Source of the DNA: Novosphingobium pokkalii
Lineage (GTDB): Bacteria; Pseudomonadota; Alphaproteobacteria; Sphingomonadales; Sphingomonadaceae
Direction: 5' to 3'
DNA length: 64,000 nucleotides
Assembly: GCF_014652855.1 (NCBI RefSeq)
Contig: NZ_BMZP01000008.1
Coordinates: forward strand, 124,001 to 188,000
Shown here: positions 56,059 through 64,000 of the stretch, piece after piece
How positions within the stretch are numbered: position 1 is the first letter of the stretch
Layout: each line of letters opens with the position of its first letter
Position numbers and translations under genes: made by a program
Notes under the pieces: generated by a model
What the model saw: the letters and a program-made list of their open reading frames with translations, nothing else
Told to the model about the DNA's origin: nothing
Database searches by the model: none

Positions 56059-56322
56059 TTAGCCCAGGCGCAAGACACCCCAGATGATCACGCCCCATGC
56101 CAAGGCCGACGATCCCCCGATGATTGCCACGCGCAGCCATAGCGGATAGAGGGCATCGACGGGTTTTGGCGAAGCGTCGGCCAGTGGCAACAGTTCTTGC
56201 TGCAACGCATGAACCGGTGAAAAAACAGGCTCTTCGTCACCCGAAGCGAGGCGCGGCACCGGCGTTTCGAGCGCGGGCGGGACATCTGGCGAGAAGCTGT
56301 GGCGTGGCTGGGCAACGGGCAT
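56059..56322 (-). CDS. Small membrane protein, 87 residues
   Basis: A Pro-rich soluble N-terminal part (about 60 residues) and one C-terminal helix, LWLRVAIIGGSSALAWGVIIWGVLRLG. Perfect GGAGGT (plus strand 56331-56336) lies eight bases before the ATG, strong support that it is translated. It lies 118 bp upstream of the sugar transferase on the same strand and may be co-transcribed. Function unknown. Confidence 0.72.
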   Translation of the reverse strand: MPVAQPRHSFSPDVPPALETPVPRLASGDEEPVFSPVHALQQELLPLADASPKPVDALYPLWLRVAIIGGSSALAWGVIIWGVLRLG

Positions 56323-56485
56323 GGGGCAGCACCTCCGCCTGTTGTTTATCGGGCTGCGCTTACCGTCGGCTGCGGCTGGGCATCGGGAACCCTACGTATT
56401 GCACTCAGGATCTTTGCTTATCCGATATGGCTATCTGCACCGGTCGGATATTCTCGGATGTGGATGCAAGTGCCCCGCCGGCCGG

Positions 56486-57307
56486 TCAGGCGCGCCTTGC
56501 CTGGGCCAGCGGTTCACCCAGCACGGGATAGCCATGCCCGTCGGGGATGGATAGCCAGGGCTGCCCTTCTCGCACCACGGTTTGCGGCACGATCGGTCGC
56601 ACCGGAAAAGCGGCGGCATGGGCGGCCGCGTCGGCAAAATCGGCGAAGAGCGCGAGACGTTCAAGGTTGCGCCGCGTGGGAAAGATGATGTGCAGTTCCT
56701 CGCGCGCAGCGGCAGCCAGGGCATCGCGCGCACTGGCCCAGAACAGATGGCAATTCTCGGTATGATCCACGGCCAGGTCCACCTGTCCGCTGCCAAGATT
56801 GGCGAGATAGAATCGCGTGTCGAACACCCGCCCCGGCTTGCCTTGCGGCCACCACCGTGCCCAGGGGACCAGTGCCGCCGGATCGACCTGCCAGCCAAAG
56901 TGATCCAGCACCGGCGCCAGATCCCCGATATCCGCCAGCATGCGGCGCGCTTCGGCCGCGCGCCGTGCATCGCGCGGTGCGGCATCTGCCCGCACCGGCG
57001 CCAGGCCCACGAGCAGGCCGGTTTCCTCAAGAGTCTCGCGCAGCGCCGCCACCCGCGCGGCGGCATCGTCCGGGTCGAGCCCCGGTGCCCAGTGCGGTCG
57101 TGCGTCCACGAGCGCCCGGTCTGCCGGGTCTACCTTGCCACCCGGAAAGACTGTGGCCCCGCCCGCAAAGCGTAGTTGCGCGGATCGCTCGACCAGCAGG
57201 ACTTGCGCCGCGCCCCCATCCGGCGCGCGGCGGAACACGATCAGCGTCGCCGCCGGCTCACCGGTGATCGCGTCGGTCGGCTGGGATGGAGACAGGCTTT
57301 CATTCAT
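56486..57307 (-). CDS. Nudix hydrolase
   Basis: A 273-residue hydrolase of nucleoside diphosphate-linked compounds. The Nudix box GGKVDPADR...ALRETLEETGLL is split by an insertion of about 35 residues between the GGK part and the REtlEETG part, as in the NUDT19/ADP-ribose-CoA-diphosphatase-like long members. The C-terminal half has WWPQGKPGRVFDTRFYLA and a substrate-specific region. Start ATG 57307 by Nudix-fold spacing; the frame is open to 57430. Substrate not assigned. Confidence 0.85.
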   Translation of the reverse strand: MNESLSPSQPTDAITGEPAATLIVFRRAPDGGAAQVLLVERSAQLRFAGGATVFPGGKVDPADRALVDARPHWAPGLDPDDAAARVAALRETLEETGLLVGLAPVRADAAPRDARRAAEARRMLADIGDLAPVLDHFGWQVDPAALVPWARWWPQGKPGRVFDTRFYLANLGSGQVDLAVDHTENCHLFWASARDALAAAAREELHIIFPTRRNLERLALFADFADAAAHAAAFPVRPIVPQTVVREGQPWLSIPDGHGYPVLGEPLAQARRA

Positions 57308-57578
57308 CCCCACACCATGCGGTGGCGCGCGGCCCTTGCCAAGTGTCCACCGGCACAGGCTGGCCATGGTGCAAAAGCGTCGAGGAATTTTACAATTACC
57401 GCGCCAGGACGCTTGCAGGCTTGCCGTCACAAGCCGGAATCACGGCACTTTGGAAAGTTGGCACGGAGCATGCATTGGGGCCGATACCCCGAAGACTTCT
57501 TCTTCGTGAGGCGGAGCCGGCAACCCCCAAGTCTCCCCGGCTCCGCCTCCCCCGGGGTTCTTCACACTGGAAAATCAC

Positions 57579-57615
57579 AAAAAAAACGCGGCCTCCCAGC
57601 CTGGGAAACCGCGTT
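57579..57615 (-). terminator. Rho-independent terminator of the grxD operon
   Basis: On the minus strand a GC-rich hairpin (ACGCGGTTTCCCAG/CTGGGAGGCCGCGT, 57614-57586) is followed by a run of eight T. It ends transcription from the DUF1476-bolA-grxD group. Confidence 0.9.
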
Positions 57616-57656
57616 GATCGACGGACTCACCCGGCAACGGCGTGCCGGGGCGGCAA

Positions 57657-57980
57657 TCAGGCCGGCTTGACCTCTGCCTCTTCCATGAGCTGGGCCAGTT
57701 CGCCCGCTTCGTACATTTCCATCATGATGTCCGAACCGCCGACAAATTCGCCCTTCACGTAAAGCTGGGGGATGGTCGGCCAATCCGAATAGCTCTTGAT
57801 GCCCTGGCGGATTTCCATGTCCTGCAAGACATCAACGCTGGCGTATTCGACGCCGAGACGTTCGAGGATCGCCACGGCGCGGCTGGAGAACCCGCACTGC
57901 GGGAACAGCGGCGTGCCCTTCATGAACAGGACAACGTCGTTGCCCTTGACGATTTCGTCGATGCGCTGCTCGGTAGACAT
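57657..57980 (-). CDS. grxD: Monothiol glutaredoxin Grx4/GrxD
   Basis: A 107-residue CGFS-type glutaredoxin that carries [2Fe-2S] clusters, usually together with BolA, for cluster delivery and iron sensing. Seen are [21 protein letters not shown] with the single active-site Cys, the cis-Pro in [20 protein letters not shown], and a normal length. It is the last gene of the group before the terminator. Confidence 0.96.
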   Translation of the reverse strand: MSTEQRIDEIVKGNDVVLFMKGTPLFPQCGFSSRAVAILERLGVEYASVDVLQDMEIRQGIKSYSDWPTIPQLYVKGEFVGGSDIMMEMYEAGELAQLMEEAEVKPA

Positions 57981-58005
57981 GGTGGGATCGGTTCCTTTCG
58001 CGCCC

Positions 58006-58239
58006 TTATTTGGGGGCAGCCGTGGTCAGTTGCAAGGCATGAAGCACGCCGCCCATGCGCCCGCCGAGCGCGGCATAGACCGCCTTGTGTTGGGCCACGC
58101 GGTTCATGCCGGCAAAAGCGGGGGAAACCACGTGGGCGGCATAGTGATCGCCGTCACCCGCCAGGTCGGTGATCGTCACCTCGGCATCGGGCAGTGCGGC
58201 GCGGATCATCGCCTCGATTTCGGCAGCGGCCATGGCCAT
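58006..58239 (-). CDS. bolA: BolA family protein
   Basis: A 77-residue BolA-type protein that pairs with CGFS glutaredoxins in Fe-S cluster handling. The fold's conserved segments are [33 protein letters not shown], then the [17 protein letters not shown] helix-turn region with the invariant His in QHK. Its start shares one base with the upstream DUF1476 stop, and grxD follows 25 bp later. A second ATG lies two codons in. Confidence 0.94.
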   Translation of the reverse strand: MAMAAAEIEAMIRAALPDAEVTITDLAGDGDHYAAHVVSPAFAGMNRVAQHKAVYAALGGRMGGVLHALQLTTAAPK

Positions 58240-58562
58240 CAGACTTCACCCATCAACTGGCGGCGCGCCTCGATCGCCTTGGCATCAAGCGCGGTGCGGA
58301 TTTCATCCTCGTTCACGTCCACGCCCGCCGCGATCAGATCGCCCAGCAGCTTGCGCACCACGTCTTCGTCACCGGCTTCCTCGAAATCGGTATGGACCAC
58401 CGACTTGGCATAGGCTTCCGCCTCGGCCTGGGTCAGCTTCATGCGTTCGGCCGCCCACTGCCCCAGCAGCCGGTTGCGGCGGGCGTGCACGCGGAACAGC
58501 ATTTCCTCGTCGTGGGCGAACTTGGCTTCGAACGCGCGCTCGCGATCATCGAACATGGTCAT
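58239..58562 (-). CDS. DUF1476 protein, F1-ATPase inhibitor zeta subunit family
   Basis: A 107-residue helical protein of the alphaproteobacterial DUF1476 family, whose Paracoccus member is the zeta inhibitor of F1FO-ATP synthase. The opening MTMFDDRERAFEAKFAHDEEMLFRVHARRN is the conserved inhibitory and nucleotide-binding region; LLGQWAAERMKLTQAEAEAYAKSVV follows. In many free-living alphaproteobacteria the inhibitory function is weak. First gene of the DUF1476-bolA-grxD group. Confidence 0.93.
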   Translation of the reverse strand: MTMFDDRERAFEAKFAHDEEMLFRVHARRNRLLGQWAAERMKLTQAEAEAYAKSVVHTDFEEAGDEDVVRKLLGDLIAAGVDVNEDEIRTALDAKAIEARRQLMGEV

Positions 58563-58629
58563 TGTGGTCGATCCCGTTGGTGGTCCCGCGTTTGCGGATA
58601 GTCAGCCGCTGCCCCCGCTGCAAGGGGAA

Positions 58630-60948
58630 CTATGGCGCTGGCGCCAGTGGGACAAGGCCGGTGTAGGCCGCGAGGAAGGCCAGCACATCGGCCCCGCCGG
58701 CAATCACCTTGTCCACGCTCTTGCCGCCGCCATGGCCCGCGCCCTGCTCCACCCGCAGCAGATGCGGCAGCGGGCCGATGTCGGCAGCCTGGAGCGCGGC
58801 GACATATTTGAAGCTGTGCGCGGGTACCACGCGGTCGTCGGTATCGGCGGTGGTGACCAGGATGGCGGGATAGCGCACGCCATCGCGGATGTTGTGATAA
58901 GGCGAATAGGCGCGCAGCACCTGCCAATCGGCCGCGCGGGCGGGATCGCCGTAATCGTCCATCCAGAACCGGCCGGCGGTGAACCGATCGAAACGCAGCA
59001 TGTCCATCACGCCCACGTCGGGGTTCGCCGCAGCGAACAGGTCTGGCCGCTGATTGACCACGGCGCCCACCAGCAGCCCGCCGTTGGAACTGCCCTGGAT
59101 GGCCAGGCCGCCCTTGGGCGTGATCCCCTGCGCGATGAGATATTCGCCCGCCGCGATGAAATCGTCGAAGCTGTTCTGCTTGGCGGCCAGGCGCCCGCCG
59201 TCGTGCCAGGCCTGCCCGAATTCGCCACCACCGCGAATGTTGGCGAGGGCAAAGGCGCCACCCGCCGCGATCCACGCCATGCGCACTGGCGACCACCCCG
59301 GGGTGAGCGCCACGTCAAATCCGCCATAGCCATAAAGCAGCGTGGGCAGCGGCTGGCTCGCCAGCGCCGCGCGGCGGCTGCGCACCAGGTAGAGCGGCAC
59401 CATCGTACCGTCCTTGGACCGATAGCGCCGCTGCTCCACCACATAGTCATCCGGATCGAACGACAGGCGCGGCTGGGCAAACGGCGTGGCCGCGCCTGTC
59501 TTGAGGTCGAGGCGGAAGATCGTGGGCGGCAGGTTGAAGCTGGAAAACTGATAGAACGTCTCGCTGTCACCCGGGCGCCCGGCAAAGCCGGAAGCCACGC
59601 CGATGCCATTGAGCGTGATCGCCCGCGCCGGCTTGCCGCGCAAGTCGGTCACCACCGCTGTCGTCGCGCCATCGTGTTGATACGACAGGATCAGGCGATC
59701 ACCGACGATGTTCCCCGCCGCCAGGGTCTGGCTGCGTTCGGGCACCACCACGCGCCAGCGCGGCGTGCCTGCTGCCAGATCGAGCTGGACGACCATGCCA
59801 TTGGGCGCACCGGCATTGGTGATGAACCACAGGCGGTCACCCAGCCCCTCGATCGCTTTCCACTCATGGTCGAAATCGGTGACGAGCGGCAGCACCCGCC
59901 ACGCGCCGCGCCGCCAGTCCTCGCCGCGCAAATCCACCAGGTGGACCATGCGGCGGGCATCGGTGCTGGTCTCGGTGGTGATCGCCGCCCAGCGGCCATC
60001 GGACGTGACGAAAGCCTTGTGCCCCCATTGCGGGTGATCGGGCGTGGCATAGACCAGTTCGTCAGCCGCTTGCGGCGTGCCGACGCGATGAAACCACACT
60101 GCCTTGCCGCTGAGCACGGCGCGATAGGCTTCGCCTTGCGCCGGCGCGGGATAGCGCGAATAGAGAAAGCCTTCGTCGCCCAGCCAGCCAATCAGCGTGT
60201 CATTGGCCCAGGACAGCGAGTCCTCCAGCACCCGGCCGCTGCGCGCATCGACCACGCCCAGCGTGCGCCAATCGCTACCGTCGCGCTGGCGACCAAAGGC
60301 GAGATAGCGCCCGCTGCGCGAAGGCACCCACAGGTCGAGCGCCTGGCTGCCATCGGCCGACCAGGTGTTGGGATCGATCAGCGGGCGCGGCGTTGCGCTT
60401 GCCCCATCCTGCACATAGAGCACGGACTGGTTCTGCAAGCCGGTGTTGCGCAAATAGAAATAGCTGTGCCCGGCCTTGCGCGGCAGCGACACGCGCGGGT
60501 AATCGAACAGGCTGCGGATGCGCGCGGCAAAGCCGTCGCGGCCTGGCAGGGCCTTGAGAAACCCGGCCGTCAGCCGGCTTTCCCGGCCAACCCAGTCGGC
60601 CACGTCCGGGCTGGTGCGCAAGTCGGCCTCGAGCCAGCGCCAGGGATCGGCCACCGCCTGGCCAAACGGCTTGTCCACCACGCCATCGCGGCGGGCCAGC
60701 GGATAGAGCGCGCGGGGCAGGATCAGGCTGTTGCGCGGCGCCGGGGCCGGTGCGATCGCCGAGATGAGATCAGCAGGGACAGCCGAGCCCGCGTGCTCGC
60801 CCCGCACGACGTCGACCGCGCCTTCACTCGCCGCATCCGGCGATGCCGCCGGCACGGCCGTGGCCAGCGCCGGCTCACCCAGAGCCAGCGCCGCCAGCAG
60901 CGTCGTGGCCTGCAAAGCCTTGCGCCATCCTGTCCCGAACCGTTCCAT
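58630..60948 (-). CDS. Prolyl oligopeptidase (S9A), exported, copy 1
   Basis: A 772-residue periplasmic or secreted serine peptidase cleaving after Pro in short peptides. The N-terminal signal region (ALQATTLLAALALGEPALATAVPA) is followed by a low-complexity stretch, the start of the S9 domain (DPWRWLEADLRTS), the seven-bladed beta-propeller, and the alpha/beta-hydrolase domain with catalytic Ser in IQGSSNGGLL, Asp in TADTDDRVV and His in GAGHGGG. It is a close paralogue of the gene upstream (52 bp away), so the two arose by tandem duplication. Confidence 0.93.
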   Translation of the reverse strand: MERFGTGWRKALQATTLLAALALGEPALATAVPAASPDAASEGAVDVVRGEHAGSAVPADLISAIAPAPAPRNSLILPRALYPLARRDGVVDKPFGQAVADPWRWLEADLRTSPDVADWVGRESRLTAGFLKALPGRDGFAARIRSLFDYPRVSLPRKAGHSYFYLRNTGLQNQSVLYVQDGASATPRPLIDPNTWSADGSQALDLWVPSRSGRYLAFGRQRDGSDWRTLGVVDARSGRVLEDSLSWANDTLIGWLGDEGFLYSRYPAPAQGEAYRAVLSGKAVWFHRVGTPQAADELVYATPDHPQWGHKAFVTSDGRWAAITTETSTDARRMVHLVDLRGEDWRRGAWRVLPLVTDFDHEWKAIEGLGDRLWFITNAGAPNGMVVQLDLAAGTPRWRVVVPERSQTLAAGNIVGDRLILSYQHDGATTAVVTDLRGKPARAITLNGIGVASGFAGRPGDSETFYQFSSFNLPPTIFRLDLKTGAATPFAQPRLSFDPDDYVVEQRRYRSKDGTMVPLYLVRSRRAALASQPLPTLLYGYGGFDVALTPGWSPVRMAWIAAGGAFALANIRGGGEFGQAWHDGGRLAAKQNSFDDFIAAGEYLIAQGITPKGGLAIQGSSNGGLLVGAVVNQRPDLFAAANPDVGVMDMLRFDRFTAGRFWMDDYGDPARAADWQVLRAYSPYHNIRDGVRYPAILVTTADTDDRVVPAHSFKYVAALQAADIGPLPHLLRVEQGAGHGGGKSVDKVIAGGADVLAFLAAYTGLVPLAPAP

Positions 60949-61000
60949 TATCCGCCATTGTCTAGCACCGGCGCCGGGCCGGCGCCAGAGAGACGGCGGT

Positions 61001-63163
61001 TCACGGGCGCGGTTTCAGCCCGGTAAAATGGGCAAGGAATGCCTGCACGTCGGCGGTTTCCTCGATCTGCTTGTCGATCGGTTTGCCCGAGCCATGACCG
61101 GCGCGCGTCTCGATGCGGATCAGGTGGGGCTTGGGGCCGATCTGGGCGGTCTGAAGCGCCGCCGTATACTTGAAGCTGTGGCCGGGAACGACACGATCGT
61201 CGGTATCGGCCGTGGTCACCAGGATGGCCGGATAGTCCACGCCGGAGCGGATATTGTGATAGGGCGAATAGGTGCGCAGCACGCGCCAATCCGCTTCCTT
61301 TTCCGGATAGCCATAGTCATCCACCCAATAGCGGCCGGCGGTGAACTGATCGAACCGCAGCATGTCCATCACGCCGACGGCCGGGCTGGCCGCGGCAAAC
61401 AGATCCGGCCGCTGGTTGGTGACCGCGCCGACCAGCAGGCCGCCATTCGATCCCCCCTCGATGGCCAGGCCATGGCGCGGCGTCACGCCATGGGCGATCA
61501 GCCATTCGCCCGCGGCAATGAAATCGTCGAACACGTTCTGTTTCTTGTCGCGCCGGCCGGCATCGTGCCAGGCATCGCCATATTCGCCGCCACCGCGCAA
61601 GTTGGCCAGGGCAAAGGCGCCGCCGCTGTCGATCCAGGTCATGAACCCGGCCGAAAACCACGGGGTCAGCGCAATATTGAACCCGCCATAGCCATAGAGC
61701 AGCGTGGGCAGCGGCCCTTTGGCATCCTTGCGCCGCACGATGAACATCGGCACCCGGGTGCCATCTTTGCTGGCATAGAACACCTGCTCGACGCGGAAAT
61801 CGTCAGGGTTGAACGTCAGGTGCACCGGCTCCCACGGCGTGGTCTGCGCCGTGGTGGGATCGATCTTGAGCACGGTAGACGGCTGGGTGAAGCTGCTGAA
61901 CGCCAAGTAGGCATTCGGATCGCCGGGACGGCCGCTCAGGCCCGATGCGCTGCCAATGCCCGGCAGGGCCACGGTCCCGGCGGGGGTGCCATCCAGCGCG
62001 AAGGCCAGCACCTGGCTCTTGGCATCGTGGATGTAGCTGGCAAACAGGCGGTTGCCGGCAATGCCGACCGATTCCAGGTTGTCCTTGCTTTCAGGCACCA
62101 CGGTATCGAACCTGGGCGCCGCGCCAGACAGATCCACCCGCACGATCTTCTTGAGCGGCGCGCCTTCGCCTGAAACGAACCAGAGCTGATCGCCCACCCC
62201 ATCGACGAAGTCCCACTGCGCCTTGAGGTCGGGCACCAGCGCGACCACCGGGCCGATCTTGCCATCGCTGACGCGGGCGACGTGCACCGTGTTGACCGGA
62301 TCGGTGCCCTCGCTGCTGCTGATCACCACCCAGCGCCCGTCGCTGGAGACGCTGGCGCCGTGGCCGCGCTTGGGCAGGTCCGGCGTGGCGAAGACCATCT
62401 GGTCCGCGCTTTGCGGCGTGCCCAGATGATGCAACCACACCGTCTGGTTGTAGTTCAACGCCTGGAATGCCTGGCCCGGCTTGGGCTCGGCGAAGCGCGA
62501 ATAGAGCACGGCGTCGTTGCCCAGCCATGCGAGGCCGGAAAACTTCACCCACTTGAGCTCATCGGCCAGTGGCTTGCCATCAGCCACGGTGGCGAATTTC
62601 ACCGTGCGCCAATCGGAACCGCCATCCTGCACCGAATAGGCCAGCAGGCGCCCGTCGTCCGACGGTGCCCAGGCATCGAGCGCGGTGGCGCCGTCCTTGG
62701 CCCAGGTGTTGGGATCGAGCAGCACGCGCCCCTTGGTGCCCACGGCCGCGTCCGCCGGGCGCACCAACAGTTGCGACTGGTTCATCAGCCCGCTGTTCCA
62801 GGTGTAGAACAGATTGGCCCCGCGCCGCACCGGCAGGCCGAAGCGTTCGTAGTCGATCAGCGCCTTCATCCGCTTTTCCAGCGCAGGCCGTTCCGGCAAC
62901 TGCTTGAGATAGGCAGCGGTATAGGCGCTCTGCGCCTGGACCCAGGCGGCAACCCTGGCGTCTGTGCGCACATCCGCCTCAAGCCAGCGCCACGGATCGG
63001 ACACCTTCTGGCCGAAATGATCTTCCACCAGCGGCACTTGCGGGCTGGCGGGATAGGGCGGCAGGGCGGGCATGGCCGTTTCCTTGGCTGAAGCGGATGG
63101 GGCAAAGGCAGAGGTGGCAACAACCAGCGCAAGCGGGGCGGCCAGCCAAAGGCGGTTCTTCAT
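61001..63163 (-). CDS. Prolyl oligopeptidase (S9A), exported, copy 2
   Basis: A 720-residue prolyl oligopeptidase with a clear signal peptide (MKNRLWLAAPLALVVATSAFAPSASA). S9 N-terminal segment VSDPWRWLEADVRTDARV, propeller, and catalytic domain with Ser in IEGGSNGGLL, Asp in TADTDDRVVPGHS and His in RAGHGSGK. ATG 63163 is chosen because the signal peptide starts there; the frame is open to 63238. It lies upstream of its paralogue in the same direction and may be co-transcribed with it. Confidence 0.94.
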   Translation of the reverse strand: MKNRLWLAAPLALVVATSAFAPSASAKETAMPALPPYPASPQVPLVEDHFGQKVSDPWRWLEADVRTDARVAAWVQAQSAYTAAYLKQLPERPALEKRMKALIDYERFGLPVRRGANLFYTWNSGLMNQSQLLVRPADAAVGTKGRVLLDPNTWAKDGATALDAWAPSDDGRLLAYSVQDGGSDWRTVKFATVADGKPLADELKWVKFSGLAWLGNDAVLYSRFAEPKPGQAFQALNYNQTVWLHHLGTPQSADQMVFATPDLPKRGHGASVSSDGRWVVISSSEGTDPVNTVHVARVSDGKIGPVVALVPDLKAQWDFVDGVGDQLWFVSGEGAPLKKIVRVDLSGAAPRFDTVVPESKDNLESVGIAGNRLFASYIHDAKSQVLAFALDGTPAGTVALPGIGSASGLSGRPGDPNAYLAFSSFTQPSTVLKIDPTTAQTTPWEPVHLTFNPDDFRVEQVFYASKDGTRVPMFIVRRKDAKGPLPTLLYGYGGFNIALTPWFSAGFMTWIDSGGAFALANLRGGGEYGDAWHDAGRRDKKQNVFDDFIAAGEWLIAHGVTPRHGLAIEGGSNGGLLVGAVTNQRPDLFAAASPAVGVMDMLRFDQFTAGRYWVDDYGYPEKEADWRVLRTYSPYHNIRSGVDYPAILVTTADTDDRVVPGHSFKYTAALQTAQIGPKPHLIRIETRAGHGSGKPIDKQIEETADVQAFLAHFTGLKPRP

Positions 63164-63253
63164 CGCAGCAATCCTGACAGGGCGGGGAAACGAAGCAGTG
63201 GTTGCCGGGGAAACTAACGCCGCTGGGCAGGAGCGCAACAGCGTTTGAAAAGA

Positions 63254-63706
63254 TCAGGAATACTGGTCCAGCATCGGCGGACGATGGAGGCAGGCATCGA
63301 ACCGGAACGGACGCACCACCAGCGGCGGAACCGCAGCGGCGGCGGGATGCGCGGCGTTCATCAGGATCACGTCTGCCTCGGGCAACACGGCCGAGCGGAT
63401 CGCCAGGAGGAGGGATTGCCGCTGCTGCGCCCAGGCATCGACGAACGCGATCGTGGACTCACGGTCCAACCCATCGGGCAGGCGGTGGACGGCTTCGTCA
63501 GCGGACGTCCAGCCCAAGTCGAATGGCTCTGTGCAGCCGGACACTGGCTCGGGCAGGTAGCGCATCTGCACCAGCACGGCGAGACCGGCCTCGCTGGCGA
63601 AATGGACGATACGATGGCCCGGCGAACAATAGCGGCCGCCAAAGCGAAACGCCCCTGCCCCATCCAACGCATGCTCACCGGCCCGAACCAGACGCCACAG
63701 GATCAT
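63254..63706 (-). CDS. RES-domain protein with altered active site
   Basis: A 150-residue protein matching the RES domain of NAD-degrading toxins (MbcT/RES-Xre systems): WRLVR at the start, FGGRYCSPGHRIVHFASE, then RSAVLPEADVILMNAAHP and the closing PFRFDACL. The Arg and Ser of the R-E-S set are present. The Tyr-equivalent is His (IVHFA) and the Glu-equivalent is Val (LAVLVQM), so activity may be lost or changed. No Xre/MbcA-type antitoxin gene adjoins it: the prolyl oligopeptidase follows and rplQ with its terminator precedes. No clear Shine-Dalgarno. Confidence 0.7.
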   Translation of the reverse strand: MILWRLVRAGEHALDGAGAFRFGGRYCSPGHRIVHFASEAGLAVLVQMRYLPEPVSGCTEPFDLGWTSADEAVHRLPDGLDRESTIAFVDAWAQQRQSLLLAIRSAVLPEADVILMNAAHPAAAAVPPLVVRPFRFDACLHRPPMLDQYS

Positions 63707-63742
63707 GCGCCATATCTAGGCAGCAAGCACCAGTACCACAAC

Positions 63743-63775
63743 GAAAAACGGGCGAAGCCTGGTGGCTCCGCCCGT
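63743..63775 (-). terminator. Rho-independent terminator after rplQ
   Basis: On the minus strand a 12-bp hairpin (ACGGGCGGAGCC/GGCTTCGCCCGT with one mismatch, loop ACCA) is followed by TTTTC. It ends the ribosomal protein operon whose last gene is rplQ. Confidence 0.9.
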
Positions 63776-63816
63776 CATCCGGTTCGCTTGAGATTGGGGC
63801 ATCACGCCCCGACCGA

Positions 63817-64000
63817 TCAGGCGTTTTCGAGTTCGTCTTCGTCGGCCGTCAGGACCGGACCCGAGTCCTGGCCCTTGGCAGCCACGTCGCGGTCCACCAG
63901 TTCGATCACGGCGATCGGAGCGGCGTCCGAAGCGCGGTAACCGGCCTTGATGATGCGAGTGTAGCCACCTTCACGGTCGGCGTAGCGCGCGGCCAGAACT
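63817..64000 (-). CDS. rplQ: 50S ribosomal protein L17, C-terminal part
   Basis: Sixty C-terminal residues of bacterial ribosomal protein L17, cut by the window edge. The sequence [36 protein letters not shown] is the conserved end of L17, followed by an acidic tail ending DEDELENA. rplQ is usually last in the alpha operon (rpsM-rpsK-rpoA-rplQ), which fits the terminator directly downstream. Confidence 0.96.
   Translation of the reverse strand, partial: VLAARYADREGGYTRIIKAGYRASDAAPIAVIELVDRDVAAKGQDSGPVLTADEDELENA

Noticed and set aside
58441..61026. An 861-codon plus-strand frame across the prolyl oligopeptidase genes
   Set aside because: Shadow of the S9 peptidase genes; its composition resembles the other antisense frames.

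Overview
The window is a high-GC chromosomal segment from an alphaproteobacterium, most likely a sphingomonad (Novosphingobium/Sphingomonas-like). This is inferred from gene content, short ATGA-overlapped operons, the DUF1476-bolA-grxD trio and the style of the exopolysaccharide genes; no rRNA is present to fix the species. Nearly all of it is coding. No insertion sequence, integrase, phage gene or CRISPR array was seen.

Layout. 1-7.5 kb is housekeeping: the end of sdhE, mfd, a small outer-membrane beta-barrel protein, a GGDEF-EAL protein, nadK and two identical tRNA-Asn genes. 7.5-19.1 kb is a chromosomal VirB-type type IV secretion locus on the minus strand, in the order virB1-B2-B3-B4-B6-B9-B10-B11. 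It is followed in the same direction by a sensor histidine kinase and an outer-membrane protein. An OmpR-type response regulator is divergent from virB1. virB5, virB7, virB8 and virD4 are not in the cluster, and virB4 carries an in-frame TGA in place of a conserved Trp codon. 19.2-20.4 kb has a secreted intradiol-dioxygenase-like lipoprotein and a palindromic intergenic element.

20.4-27.0 kb is a complete histidine-utilisation locus: hutF divergent from hutI-H-G-U, with a HutC-type operator between them. Together these genes take histidine to urocanate, imidazolone propionate, formiminoglutamate, formylglutamate and glutamate. It ends in two interlocked 12-bp inverted repeats. 27.2-28.1 kb is a TbpB-like lipoprotein. 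28.2-35.4 kb is an exopolysaccharide export and polymerisation block: an OPX lipoprotein divergent from a Wzc/ExoP-like tyrosine autokinase, a GT4, a hexapeptide acyltransferase and a Wzy-like polymerase. A second block at 50.6-56.3 kb supplies Wzx, GT4, GT2, the initiating sugar transferase and two very small membrane proteins, so the pathway looks split over two loci about 15 kb apart.

35.4-50.4 kb lies between them: a membrane GGDEF-EAL protein, opgG-opgH for osmoregulated periplasmic glucans next to a TolC-like/HlyD-like pair that has no pump gene, two SDR dehydrogenases, an ABC-F ATPase, an AT-richer trypsin-like protease gene that looks foreign, a sterol-desaturase-family hydroxylase and a small membrane protein. 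56.5-64 kb returns to housekeeping: a Nudix hydrolase, grxD-bolA-DUF1476, two tandem prolyl oligopeptidases, a degenerate RES-domain protein and the end of rplQ.
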